64,000 nucleotides of DNA from Actinomycetota bacterium (GTDB lineage Bacteria > Actinomycetota > Acidimicrobiia > Acidimicrobiales > Iamiaceae). The translations under genes were made by a program, and so were the position numbers. Positions 17,619 to 27,733 of the stretch are shown piece after piece. Within the stretch, counting starts at the first letter, position 1; each line of letters starts with the position of its first letter. Under the pieces are notes generated by a model. The model was not told the origin of the DNA, did not search any database, and saw only the letters and a program-made list of their open reading frames with translations. The stretch is from the NCBI GenBank assembly GCA_016185275.1, contig JACPNX010000013.1, positions 124,001 to 188,000 of the forward strand, written 5' to 3'.

Positions 17619-19016
17619 TCACGGCGCCCAGCGCAGCCAGGGCCGGGCCTGCTCGAAGATGCGGGCCAGGCGCAGGCACACGTCGTCGCGATGGCGCCGG
17701 GCCGTGATCATCAAGCCGACGGGCAGACCGCCGGCGGTCAGGCCCGCGGGCACGGAGATCGAGGGGTTCCAGCACATGTTGGCGAGCATCGTGAACGGCG
17801 TGGCCATGGCGCCGTCGACGCGCCGGCCGGCGATCTGCGCGGTCGGCGGCCCCTCGGCCGCGAAGGCGGGCACCGCGGTGGTCGGCGTCAGCAGCACGTC
17901 GACCTCGGCGAACAGCGCGGCGGCGTCGGCGTCGAGCCGGGCACGGCGTTGCTGGGCGCGCGCCAGCTTCGGCGCGGGCAGCGACTCGGTCTGCTCCAGC
18001 ACCCGCCGCGAGTAGAGCGTCAGATCGGGCGCGCAGCCCGGCCACTGGTCGTCGCCCACTTCGAACCACAGGTCGAGGGCGCCGTTCGAGAGCCAGGTGC
18101 GTACCGGGTCGGTCAAGCGCACCGGCTCGTCGTCGGCGGACAGTCCGGCCGTGGTCACCAGCACCTCTGCTGCGGCGCGCGCGATCTCGGCCACCTCGGG
18201 GTCGACCGCCGCGAAGCCCAGATCGGTGGACCACCGCGCTCGTAAGCCCGCCACCTCGAGGGTCTCGGCCGCCCGCTCGTAGGACGCTCCGGGTGGGGGG
18301 AGCGAGCGGCGGTCGCGGTCGTCGGGGCCGGCGGTCACGTCGAGGTGGCGGGCGGCGTCCGCCACGGTCGTGGTCAGCGCGCCGACGACGGCGGTGAGCG
18401 ACCCGTCCGGCCCCGGTTGCGGGATGCGGCCGAACGACGCCTTGTGACCGACCAACCCGCAGAAGCCCGCGGGGATCCGGGTGGAGCCGCCGCCGTCGCT
18501 TGCCGTGGACATCGGCACCAGCCCCGCCGACACGGCGGCCGCCGAGCCACCGCTCGATCCGCCGGGCGTGCACGCGGTGTCCCACGGGTTGCGGGCCACG
18601 CCGAAGGCCTTGGTCTTGGTGAAGTTGAGCGTCCCGAACTCCGGTGCGGCGGTCTTGCCGACGGGAACGGCGCCCGCTGCACGCAGGCGGCCGACGTGGA
18701 CCGAGTCGGCGGGCACCGGGCCGGCGTCGCGGTGCAGCAGCGAGCCGTGCGAGGTGGGGAGACCCGCGCAGTCCTCGAGGTCCTTGACGCCGAAGGGCAC
18801 GCCGGCGAGGGGACCGGGATCCTCGCCTCGGGCGACGCGCTGGTCGACGGCGCGCGCCGCCTCCAACGCCAGCTCCGGGTCGACGGCGACGAAGGCACCC
18901 AGCGCGGCGTTGCCGGCCTCGATCGCGGCGAGAGCCTCGCCGACCACCTCCGTCGCCGTGCGCTCACCGGCTCGCACCGACGTCGCCAGCTCAGCCAGGG
19001 TCGGCCATTCAGGCAC
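17619..19016 (-). CDS. Amidase (amidase signature family)
   Basis: 465 residues, standard length. The Ser-cisSer-Lys triad is present: Lys in GVPFGVKDLED, cis-Ser in the TPGGSSGGSAAAVSAGLVPM segment, and the nucleophilic Ser in SDGGGSTRIPAGFCGLVGHK. It hydrolyses a carboxamide, but side-chain specificity cannot be inferred; GatA is unlikely because no gatB or gatC is adjacent. A strong ribosome binding site (AAGGAGG at 19022-19028) lies six bases before the GTG start at 19016 and fixes that start. The gene is divergent from the next hypothetical gene. Confidence 0.93.
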   Translation of the reverse strand: MPEWPTLAELATSVRAGERTATEVVGEALAAIEAGNAALGAFVAVDPELALEAARAVDQRVARGEDPGPLAGVPFGVKDLEDCAGLPTSHGSLLHRDAGPVPADSVHVGRLRAAGAVPVGKTAAPEFGTLNFTKTKAFGVARNPWDTACTPGGSSGGSAAAVSAGLVPMSTASDGGGSTRIPAGFCGLVGHKASFGRIPQPGPDGSLTAVVGALTTTVADAARHLDVTAGPDDRDRRSLPPPGASYERAAETLEVAGLRARWSTDLGFAAVDPEVAEIARAAAEVLVTTAGLSADDEPVRLTDPVRTWLSNGALDLWFEVGDDQWPGCAPDLTLYSRRVLEQTESLPAPKLARAQQRRARLDADAAALFAEVDVLLTPTTAVPAFAAEGPPTAQIAGRRVDGAMATPFTMLANMCWNPSISVPAGLTAGGLPVGLMITARRHRDDVCLRLARIFEQARPWLRWAP

Positions 19017-19238
19017 CTCGCACCTCCTTGGTGATCCGGACGGGGCCGGTGCGGCCGCGACCGCGGTGGACGTCGGCGGCGGTCGGCACGAACCTAGTGG
19101 CGGGCGCTATCGGAGGCTCGGGCATCACGGCGCCCGGGGTCGCGGCCCATCCGTCGAACTGGCGTACGCCGTCTGCGAGCTGGGGGAGACCGTCCGAGAG
19201 ATCCGGCGTCCGTCCGGCGGCGTCTACGGTTCGACGCC

Positions 19239-19727
19239 GTGCCCGTACTCGTGCCCGCCTGCGTCTGGCGGACGTCCGACGACCTCGTCGTCGCCCTCGA
19301 CAACCTGTTCGGAGAGCCGGTCGACGCCTACGTGAACGGCAGCCAGGTGTGGCTGCGCGAGGACGGTCCCGGCGGCGAGGTGTTCGAGTGGCGCCTGCAC
19401 CCGGTCCCCGGCTTCCGGCGGCCGGAGGGCGTGAGCCACCACGAGCTGTTCGGCGTGGTCGCCCTCGCGCTGGCCACCGGTCAGCCAGCCCCTCAACCGC
19501 CGGCGCGCCTGTGGGACGGGCTCGAGGCGTTCCCGGCCTACGGCGAGGACCTCGAGCCGGCGACGCTCGCGGCATCCGCCGTGCGGGCGCTCGGAATCCC
19601 CCCGCTCGCCTGCGGGCTGGTCGACCACGACGGCATCGCCGACCAGTGGGAGCGGGCCAGGGGCCAGCTCTCCATCGTCGAGTCGCTCCTGTCGCAGCTG
19701 CGACCGGGCGGCGGGCAACCGGCCTAG
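19239..19727 (+). CDS. Hypothetical protein
   Basis: 162 residues from GTG, beginning VPVLVPACVWRTSDDLVVAL. Mixed alpha/beta composition with no signal peptide or membrane helix. A conserved-looking segment is YVNGSQVWLREDGPG, and the C-terminal half holds DHDGIADQWERARGQ. I recognise no family. It is flanked by 222 bases upstream (divergent from the amidase) in which no gene or clear regulatory motif was found. Confidence 0.6.
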   Translation: MPVLVPACVWRTSDDLVVALDNLFGEPVDAYVNGSQVWLREDGPGGEVFEWRLHPVPGFRRPEGVSHHELFGVVALALATGQPAPQPPARLWDGLEAFPAYGEDLEPATLAASAVRALGIPPLACGLVDHDGIADQWERARGQLSIVESLLSQLRPGGGQPA

Positions 19728-19778
19728 CCAGGAAGCCGGCCCAGCTTGGCGCCCGAGCTCGGCACCAGCTCGGCGCAG

Positions 19779-20462
19779 CTAAGCCGGGTCGGGACGCCAG
19801 GGCGGCTCACGCGGGGCGTCGAAGTGCACCTCGATCGGCTCGCCGCGGATGGCGCGGAACGCGAGCTCGCCCCAGCGATCGTGGCCGGCCAGCGGCGACG
19901 GCAGCTCGTCCTGGGCGAACCAGCCGACGTCCGCGCACTCGAGGGGGTGGGCGGCCAGCTCGCCGCCGAGCTTCCGGCAGTGGAAGACGAGCGAGTACAG
20001 CGGCATCCGGGTGAAGCCGAGCCGCAGCCCGTCGAGCACCGCGATGAGCCTGAGGGGTTCGCACAGGACGCCGGTCTCCTCGCGGACCTCCTTCACGGCC
20101 ACCTCGGCCGCCGAGTAGCCGACGTCGGCCCAGCCCGTCGGGTACAGCCACACGCCCGAGTCCGCCCGTTGCACGAGCAGGATGCGGCCGGTCTCGTCGC
20201 CCACGACGGCGCCGATGGCGATCTTCGGCGTGACGTAGCCGGGCACGCCCTCACCGACCTGCTTCATCCACTCCGCAACCTGCGCCTCACGGTCGAGGGG
20301 ATGGCCGGCCGCGGCCCGGATGTCGGCGGCGACGGCCAGCACCTCCTCGAAGCGCTCCCGCTCGTAGATGCTCTGGGTGAAGCCGAGGCCGGTGCGGGCG
20401 ATGCCCGACAGCGCCTCGGCCCAGCGGAGGAGGTCGGCTTCGGAGAGGATCGGGCCGTCCAC
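19779..20462 (-). CDS. NUDIX hydrolase with N-terminal helical domain
   Basis: 227 residues from GTG 20462. The N-terminal helical domain (about 1-62) reads LLRWAEALSGIARTGLGFTQ, like the extra domain (Nudix_N_2) of bacterial ADP-ribose pyrophosphatase-like proteins. The Nudix box follows: G-Y-S-A-A-E-V then EVREETGV, containing the REEXG metal-binding core. It probably hydrolyses ADP-ribose or another nucleoside diphosphate derivative. An open frame continues upstream of 20462 but is low-complexity and has no family match. Confidence 0.87.
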   Translation of the reverse strand: MDGPILSEADLLRWAEALSGIARTGLGFTQSIYERERFEEVLAVAADIRAAAGHPLDREAQVAEWMKQVGEGVPGYVTPKIAIGAVVGDETGRILLVQRADSGVWLYPTGWADVGYSAAEVAVKEVREETGVLCEPLRLIAVLDGLRLGFTRMPLYSLVFHCRKLGGELAAHPLECADVGWFAQDELPSPLAGHDRWGELAFRAIRGEPIEVHFDAPREPPWRPDPA

Positions 20463-20598
20463 GGACCCGCACCCTACCGACGGCCCGCCGGGCCCTGGGC
20501 GGCCGAGCCGGCCCGGCGCGGCGGTCCCATCGGCTCGTACCGTCACGGCCGCCGCCACGCGCCGGCGCTCGCCGTGGCCCGCCGACCGTTCGCGAGCC

Positions 20599-22989
20599 TC
20601 ACTGGGAGGCGGCGGCGTGGAGCAGCGCCCGCTCCAGCTCCTTGAGATCGTCGCCGTCGGTGAGCTTCGAGCCGCCGTTCGCCCGCACGACGTAGAAGGC
20701 GTCGACGACCCGCTCTCCGAGGGTCTGGACCTTCGCCGACCGCACGTCGAGGTCGAGATCCGCCAGCGCGCGGGTGATCCGGTGCAGCAGGCCGACGGCG
20801 TCGGGCGCGTGCACCTCGACCACCGTGGCCGAGGCGGAGGCGGCGTTGTCGACCACGACCTCCGGGGGCTCGTGGATCGTGCGCCGGCGGCGCCCGTACG
20901 CCTGCGATCGAGCGGCCAAGCGGGCGCTCAGCGCGAGGCGCCCCTCGAGCGCGCGCTCCAGGTCGGCCACCACCCGTTCCCACCGGGGCGCCTCGGGCGG
21001 GACGACACCCGGCCGGGGCGACGGCTGCACGTCGATCACCTCGAGGGCGAAGCCGTCGGCGCCGAGCGCGTCGAGGCCCATGACGTCGAGGCCGTGGAGG
21101 GCGAGCACCCCGGCCACACGGCTCAGCAGGCCGGGGCGATCGGGGGCGACGACGGTGAGCCGGCCGCCGTCGCCGTGCAGCACGCGGCGCCGGGCGGCCA
21201 GCAGCTCGCGCTGGGCGGGCGTGGGGAACAGCAGTGCTTCGGGCGAACCCGCCGTGTCCTCGCCCAGGGCAGCGGCCACCCGCTCGACGAGGGCCGCCAC
21301 GAGCCCCGCCTTCCACGAGCCCCAGGCCGCGGGTCCCGTCGCGAGCGAGTCCGCCTCGGTCAGCGCGGCCAGCAGCCGGAGCGTCTCGACGGTGCCGACT
21401 GCGGCGGCCACCGCCTCGATGGTGGCCGGGTCGCCGAGGTCGCGGCGGGTGGCGACGTCGGGCAGGAGCAGGTGGTGGCGGACGAAGTCGCCCAGCACGG
21501 CGACGTCGCCGGCGCCGAATCCCATCCGGACGCCGATGCGCTCGACGAGCTCGATGCCGACCTCGGTGTGGTCGCGCCCGGGCACGCCCTTGCCGATGTC
21601 GTGCAGCAGCGCGCCGACCACGAGCAGGTCCGGACGGTCGACCCGATCCGCCAGGTGCGCCGCGTTGGCGGCCGCCTCGCACAGGTGCCGGTCGACGGTG
21701 AAGCGGTGGTAGGCGTTGCGCTGGGGCCGGCAGCGCACGCCATCCCACTCGGGCAGCACCCTCGCCCAGACGCCGAGCTGGTCGAGCGCTTCGATGACGG
21801 CGACGGCGGGCTGGCCGGCGAGGAGCAGGCGCACCAGCGCCTCCCGGGCACCGGCCGGCCAGGGGTCCGGGAAGGGGGCCGTCTCCTCGGCCAGGCGGTC
21901 GAGCGAGGCCCGGTCGATCCTCGTCGAGCCCGCCGCCGCGACGGCCGCGGCCCGCAGCGCGACGCCCGGATCGGTCGACGGGTCGGCGCCGGCATCGAGG
22001 TGGACCTCGCCGTCACGCAGCCACACGCCCGGCGCCGCCTCCCTCGGCCGGCCCCGCGAACCGGCGGGGCCTGCGAGCAGCGACCGCACCCGGTGCCACG
22101 ACTCGTCGCTTCGCCACGCGATGGCCCGAGCCGCGGTGGCCACACGCGACATGAGCTCGTCGGCATCGCTCAGGCCGAGGGCGCGCGCCACTCCGTCCTG
22201 CTCCTCGAGCACGAGGACGTCGCCACGGCGACCGGTGCGACGGTGGAGCTCGGCTCGTACGCCGAGCAGCGCGTCGTGCGCCGCGTCCAGCGAGCGAAGG
22301 TCGGCATCGAGCAGCACCTGATGGGCCCGTTCCGCCCAGCGCAGCGCATGGACGTCGCGCAGGCCGCCGCGGCCTTCCTTCAGGTCGGGCTCGAGCAGGA
22401 AGGCCACCTCGCCGGCACGGTCGTGGCGCGACTCCACGGAGTCGGCCAGCCGGGCCAACCAGCGCCGGCCCCGCTTCTGCCAGCGCTCAGCGGCGCGGAC
22501 CGTGAGGTCCGACGAGAGCCGGGCGTCGCCCGCGAGCAGGCGGACGTCGAGCAGTGCGGTGGCCGTGTCGAGGTCGTCGGACGCGAGGGCGACGGCTTCC
22601 TTCACGGTGCGCACGGCGTGGCCCAGCTTCAGGCCGGCGTCCCAGACCGGGTACCAGAGCCGCCCCGCCACCTCCCCCACATCGCCCCGACCGGCATGGA
22701 CGAGCATCACGTCGAGGTCGGACCCGGGGCACAGCTCGGCCCGGCCGTACCCACCGGTGGCCACGAGGGCCAGGCCCGTCGCGCCAGCGGCCGAGGCCGC
22801 GACAGCCTCGGCGAAGAGCTCGCTCAGCCACGAGTCGACGGCCTGCGTCCAGGCCACCACGAGCTCGGTGCCGCGCACGTCGGCCAGGTCCGCCAGCGCC
22901 AGCGGCGCGGGGCCGGGGCGCGCCTCGTCGACCCCGGCGGCCCGCGCGCCGGCCCGCGCACCCGCCCGCGGCCCGGGCGGCGGCGACAC
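20599..22989 (-). CDS. glnD: [Protein-PII] uridylyltransferase / uridylyl-removing enzyme
   Basis: About 796 residues. The nucleotidyltransferase motif is GGYGRAELCPGSDLDVML, followed by LKEGRGGLRDVHALRW. An HD phosphohydrolase core contains LLHDIGKGVPGRDHTEVG, and two ACT domains close the protein (VVAPDRPGLLSRVAGVLALHG; VHAPDAVGLLHRITRALADL). It modifies PII in response to glutamine. GTG 22989 starts one base after the glnK stop; GTG codons at 23016 and 23010, overlapping glnK, are alternatives. It is third in the amt-glnK-glnD operon. In mycobacteria and corynebacteria GlnD adenylylates rather than uridylylates PII, so the transferred nucleotide is uncertain here. Confidence 0.95.
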   Translation of the reverse strand: MSPPPGPRAGARAGARAAGVDEARPGPAPLALADLADVRGTELVVAWTQAVDSWLSELFAEAVAASAAGATGLALVATGGYGRAELCPGSDLDVMLVHAGRGDVGEVAGRLWYPVWDAGLKLGHAVRTVKEAVALASDDLDTATALLDVRLLAGDARLSSDLTVRAAERWQKRGRRWLARLADSVESRHDRAGEVAFLLEPDLKEGRGGLRDVHALRWAERAHQVLLDADLRSLDAAHDALLGVRAELHRRTGRRGDVLVLEEQDGVARALGLSDADELMSRVATAARAIAWRSDESWHRVRSLLAGPAGSRGRPREAAPGVWLRDGEVHLDAGADPSTDPGVALRAAAVAAAGSTRIDRASLDRLAEETAPFPDPWPAGAREALVRLLLAGQPAVAVIEALDQLGVWARVLPEWDGVRCRPQRNAYHRFTVDRHLCEAAANAAHLADRVDRPDLLVVGALLHDIGKGVPGRDHTEVGIELVERIGVRMGFGAGDVAVLGDFVRHHLLLPDVATRRDLGDPATIEAVAAAVGTVETLRLLAALTEADSLATGPAAWGSWKAGLVAALVERVAAALGEDTAGSPEALLFPTPAQRELLAARRRVLHGDGGRLTVVAPDRPGLLSRVAGVLALHGLDVMGLDALGADGFALEVIDVQPSPRPGVVPPEAPRWERVVADLERALEGRLALSARLAARSQAYGRRRRTIHEPPEVVVDNAASASATVVEVHAPDAVGLLHRITRALADLDLDVRSAKVQTLGERVVDAFYVVRANGGSKLTDGDDLKELERALLHAAASQ

Positions 22990-22990
22990 G

Positions 22991-24665
<1,675 letters not shown>

Positions 24666-24708
24666 CGCACCTCCTGTCGTCGCGGTGCCGACAGGTTGAC
24701 GACAGGTT

Positions 24709-24746
24709 GTTTCGGGAGGTGGGCCTGATCGTTTCAGGCGCGTGAA
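24709..24746 (-). promoter_or_regulatory. GlnR-like box upstream of amtB
   Basis: Read on the minus strand, TTCAC (24742-24746), six bases, GAAAC (24731-24735), six bases, GCCCA (24720-24724), six bases, GAAAC (24709-24713). The actinobacterial GlnR consensus is gTnAC-n6-GaAAC-n6-gTnAC-n6-GaAAC. Both GAAAC b-sites match exactly with 22-bp spacing, a1 matches 4 of 5 and a2 is weak. It lies 44 bases upstream of the amtB start. A direct repeat GACAGGTTG (24689-24697 and 24701-24709) lies between it and the gene. Confidence 0.6.
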
Positions 24747-24797
24747 CCAGTTCTGACCGCTTGCTGGCCGAAGCCGGCGCTGGCCGGGCGCAGTGGC

Positions 24798-26141
24798 TCA
24801 GCGGGGGGTGGTGCGGATCTGCCGGGCGGCCTGCTGGATCGGGTCCCAGACCGACGAGAACGGCGGCGCGTAGGCGAGGTCGAGGTCGACGAGGTCGGTG
24901 ACGGTCAGCCGGCCGGCGAGGGCCGCCGCCACCGTGTCGATGCGCTTGGCCGAGCCCGTTCCCCCGACGATCTGCGCGCCGAGCACCCGGCCCGTGCCCT
25001 GCTCCGAGACCAGCTTGACGTGCACGCGCTGCGTGCCGGGGATGTAGGACGCGGTGGTGGTCGTCTCGATCGTGGCCACGTCGACGGCGAAGCCGGCGTC
25101 CGCCGCCTCCCGCTCGGTCAAGCCCGTGCGCGCCACCTCGGTCTGGCAGACCTTGGTGATGGCCGTGCCCAGCACCCCAGGGAAGGTGGCGTACCCGCCG
25201 CCGATGTCGATGCCGGCCACGCGGCCCGTCTTGTTGGCGACCGTGCCGAGCGCGATGTGGACGGGGCGCTCGCTGACCCGGTGCCACGTGCTGGCGCAGT
25301 CCCCGGCGGCCCACACGCCGTCCACAGAGGTCCGCTGGCGCCGGTCGACGGCGACGGAGCGGCGGGGCCCGAGCTCGACGCCGGCATCCGCCGCCAGCGC
25401 GCTGGCCGGCGCCACGCCCAGGCCGAGCACCACGAGATCGGCGGGGATGCGACCCGAGCCGGTGACCACGGCGCCGTCCTCGAACCGCTCGACCTGCTCG
25501 CCCAGGCGGACGTCCACGCCGAGGTCGCGCAGACCGCCGTGGATGCGCACCGCCATGTCGGCGTCGAGGGTGCGGCCCATCACCGTCGGCGCACCCTCCA
25601 CCAGCGCGACCTGCGCCCCGCGGCGGTGGAAGGCCTCGGCCATCTCCAGGCCGATGTAGCCGGCGCCGACCACCACGACGTCCCGGCACCGGGACCGCTC
25701 GGCCTCGGCGAGCAACGACGCGGCGTCCTCCAGGGTCTGGACGCCTCGCACCCACGGGGCGTCGATGCCCGGGAGGTCCGGACGAATCGGCACCGCACCC
25801 GTGCCGAACACGACGAAGTCGAAACCGAGCGAGTAGGAGCGCTCGTGCTCGACGTCGCGCACGTCGATCGTGCGGGCGTCGAGATCGACGGCCATGGCCT
25901 CGTGCCGGATGCGCACGTCGATGCGCTGCTTGGACCGGAACTCCTCGGGCGTCCGGGCCACCAGGTCCTCGGCCCGCCCCACCTCGCCACCCACCAGGTA
26001 CGGGATGCCGCAGGCCGAGTAGGACGTGAAGCGACCCTTCTCCAGGGCGACGATGTCGAGGTCGGGCCGGCGCCGCCTCGCCTGGCTCGCCGCCGACATG
26101 CCCGCGGCGTCACCGCCGATCACGACCAGCCGCTCAGCCAT
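24798..26141 (-). CDS. FAD/NAD(P)-dependent oxidoreductase, CoA-disulfide-reductase-like
   Basis: 447 residues with two dinucleotide-binding motifs, VIGGDAAGMSAASQA (FAD) and VVVVGAGYIGLEMAE (NAD(P)H). The single active-site cysteine is C44 in SYSACGIPYLVGG, the arrangement of CoA-disulfide reductase, NADH peroxidase/oxidase and related enzymes that lack the CxxxxC of glutathione reductase. WAAGDCAS marks the FAD ribityl site, and the C-terminal dimerisation domain ends DLAYAPPFSSVWDPI. There is no C-terminal rhodanese domain. The enzyme could reduce CoA disulfide or persulfide. Divergent from an Rrf2 regulator 100 bases away. Confidence 0.88.
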   Translation of the reverse strand: MAERLVVIGGDAAGMSAASQARRRRPDLDIVALEKGRFTSYSACGIPYLVGGEVGRAEDLVARTPEEFRSKQRIDVRIRHEAMAVDLDARTIDVRDVEHERSYSLGFDFVVFGTGAVPIRPDLPGIDAPWVRGVQTLEDAASLLAEAERSRCRDVVVVGAGYIGLEMAEAFHRRGAQVALVEGAPTVMGRTLDADMAVRIHGGLRDLGVDVRLGEQVERFEDGAVVTGSGRIPADLVVLGLGVAPASALAADAGVELGPRRSVAVDRRQRTSVDGVWAAGDCASTWHRVSERPVHIALGTVANKTGRVAGIDIGGGYATFPGVLGTAITKVCQTEVARTGLTEREAADAGFAVDVATIETTTTASYIPGTQRVHVKLVSEQGTGRVLGAQIVGGTGSAKRIDTVAAALAGRLTVTDLVDLDLAYAPPFSSVWDPIQQAARQIRTTPR

Positions 26142-26241
26142 CGGGGCGGGAGGCTACCGGTGCGTCGGCGGGATCGGCCCGGCCGCGCGGAACCGCCTGC
26201 CAAGATGGCCCGATGCCGCGAGCGGCCGGGGGGACGACGAC

Positions 26242-26721
26242 GTGCGGGTGACCGCCAAGGCCGACTACGCCGTGCGCGCCTGCCTCGAGCTGGCCCGCCA
26301 CGCCGATCCGGCTCTCGCGGGCAGGACGTGCCGCCCGTTGACCGGCCACTCGGTGGCCGAGGCGCAGGCCATCCCCGCCAAGTTCCTCGAAGGCATCCTC
26401 GCCGACCTGCGCCGCTCCGGGATCGTCCGCAGCCAGCGCGGCGCCGAGGGCGGCTACCGGCTGGCTCGAGCCGCAAAGGAGATCGCCATCGCCGACATCA
26501 TCCGGGCGGTGGAGGGTCCGCTGGCCGACGTGCGCGGGATCCGCCCCGACGCGCTCGACTGGGGCGGCGACCTGGAGGTCGTCCAGCGCATGTGGGTGGC
26601 CGTGCGGGCGAGCCTGCGCTCGGTGCTCGAGCGCGTCACGCTCGCCGACCTGCGCGACGGGCAGCTCCCGCGGCTCGTCGACCGCATGGCCGACGACCCG
26701 GAGGCCTGGGCCGAGCACTGA
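26242..26721 (+). CDS. Rrf2 family transcriptional regulator lacking Fe-S cysteines
   Basis: 159 residues from GTG 26242, with GGGGGGA about seven bases before it. The Rrf2 winged helix is clear: RVTAKADYAVRACLELARH, then AIPAKFLEGILADLRRSGIV and SQRGAEGGYRLA. The region where IscR or NsrR carries three cysteines reads EGPLADVRGIRPDALDWGG, with no Cys, so an Fe-S cluster of that type cannot form. Such members sense other signals, for example CymR-like partner binding or RirA-like variation. Its divergent neighbour, the disulfide-reductase-like flavoenzyme, is the likely target. Confidence 0.88.
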   Translation: MRVTAKADYAVRACLELARHADPALAGRTCRPLTGHSVAEAQAIPAKFLEGILADLRRSGIVRSQRGAEGGYRLARAAKEIAIADIIRAVEGPLADVRGIRPDALDWGGDLEVVQRMWVAVRASLRSVLERVTLADLRDGQLPRLVDRMADDPEAWAEH

Positions 26722-26733
26722 GCGGCGACGACC

Positions 26734-27303
26734 TCAGCGCCGACCCTCGGCGCGGCGCCGGCGGAGGACCACGTGGGCCTTCGTCGCTCCCCAGACGATC
26801 CCGGGTTCTCGGAGGGCGGGGTCGAGGTCGGCGAACGACGACGGCACCAGGTCGTAGATGTCCTCGGGGTGCAGGTCGGCGGCGACTCGGTCCCGCGCCC
26901 TCGGCGGCACGCCCGCTGCGCGCAGCACGTCCGTCGGGTACCGCACCGCACTGCGCACCAGCGCGAGTGGCCCGGTCGGTTGCGCGTCGACGTCGAGCGA
27001 CAGCAGCGCCCGGACGCGGGCGCCCACCTCGTCCGCCGCCACCCGGCCGGCGGACCGGGCCGCGTCCAAGGTGGCCGCATCCACCGGCCGTCCGGCATCC
27101 GCCAGCACGCCCACCACGCAACGCTCCACCCAACCCGGCAGGGCCGCCACCACCCCGTCCGCGAGGACCCGGGCCGCGTCCACCAGTGCCGCGTGCGCGT
27201 CGGGCACGGGGCCGGGCACGGGGTCGGGCACGGGGTCGGGCACGGGGTCGGGCACGGCGGCTCGGTGCCGCAAGGGCTTGGCACGCCGTCGCATCCAACC
27301 CAT
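26734..27303 (-). CDS. Hypothetical protein with PDPV repeats
   Basis: 189 residues from ATG 27303. An open frame extends to 27366 but would overlap the divergent gene. A basic N-terminus (MGWMRRRAKPLRHRAA) is followed by four PDPV/PGPV tetrapeptides (about 19-34) encoded by 12-bp repeats, then a mostly helical domain containing LPGWVERCVVGVLADAG and DLHPEDIYDLVPSSFADLDP. No signal peptide, no known family. The function is unknown. Confidence 0.6.
   Translation of the reverse strand: MGWMRRRAKPLRHRAAVPDPVPDPVPDPVPGPVPDAHAALVDAARVLADGVVAALPGWVERCVVGVLADAGRPVDAATLDAARSAGRVAADEVGARVRALLSLDVDAQPTGPLALVRSAVRYPTDVLRAAGVPPRARDRVAADLHPEDIYDLVPSSFADLDPALREPGIVWGATKAHVVLRRRRAEGRR
27201..27260. repeat. 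12-bp tandem repeat, five copies
   Basis: The unit CGGGCACGGGGT is repeated at 27201, 27213, 27225, 27237 and 27249, with small changes in the first and last. It lies inside the hypothetical gene and encodes its PDPV repeats, so length changes keep the frame. Confidence 0.9.
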
Positions 27304-27358
27304 GATGGCGTCGTGCGGCCGACGACCCTCGCTGCGGATCACCGGTAGCGGGCGGAGG

Positions 27359-27733
27359 ATGCGCATCCGGGCCTACTCGGTGTTCGAAGGGGTCGTCTAC
27401 CACTGCTGGCCGGTCGACCGCTCCAACCCCTGCCGGCCGACCCTGGAGGTCGAGGCGGTCCTGCGCGAGGGCGACGCCGACGAGGCTCCCCTGCTCGTGA
27501 CCGTCGCCGACTACGTGTCCATGATCGGGGACCCCACCCTCGCCCGGGCGTGCCTCGAGCAGCTCGCACGGCGAGGCAGGATCGTGCGCCACCTCGGCGT
27601 CGACCACCTCACCTTCCCCTTCTGGACGCCGATCGAGATCGGCGTCCCGGGTGCGGCCGACGTCGTGAGGCCCGCCGCCGATGCACCCGACCCAGCCGAT
27701 CCGCCCGAACGCCCCGGAACCGAGGCTCCGTGA
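27359..27733 (+). CDS. Hypothetical protein
   Basis: 124 residues from ATG 27359. A compact N-terminal domain (MRIRAYSVFEGVVYHCWPVD, then VLREGDADEAPLLVTVADYV, then LEQLARRGRIVRHLGVDHL) is followed by a Pro/Ala/Asp-rich tail. No family recognised. GGAGG lies directly before the ATG, closer than ideal, so the start is uncertain. Its TGA overlaps the GTG of the downstream protease gene (GTGA), implying translational coupling. Confidence 0.6.
   Translation: MRIRAYSVFEGVVYHCWPVDRSNPCRPTLEVEAVLREGDADEAPLLVTVADYVSMIGDPTLARACLEQLARRGRIVRHLGVDHLTFPFWTPIEIGVPGAADVVRPAADAPDPADPPERPGTEAP

Noticed and set aside
17619-19016. GatA subunit of Glu-tRNA amidotransferase
   Set aside because: No gatB or gatC neighbour and the C-terminal part does not read like GatA; a general amidase is safer.
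26242-26721. IscR-type Fe-S regulator
   Set aside because: The three cluster cysteines are missing.
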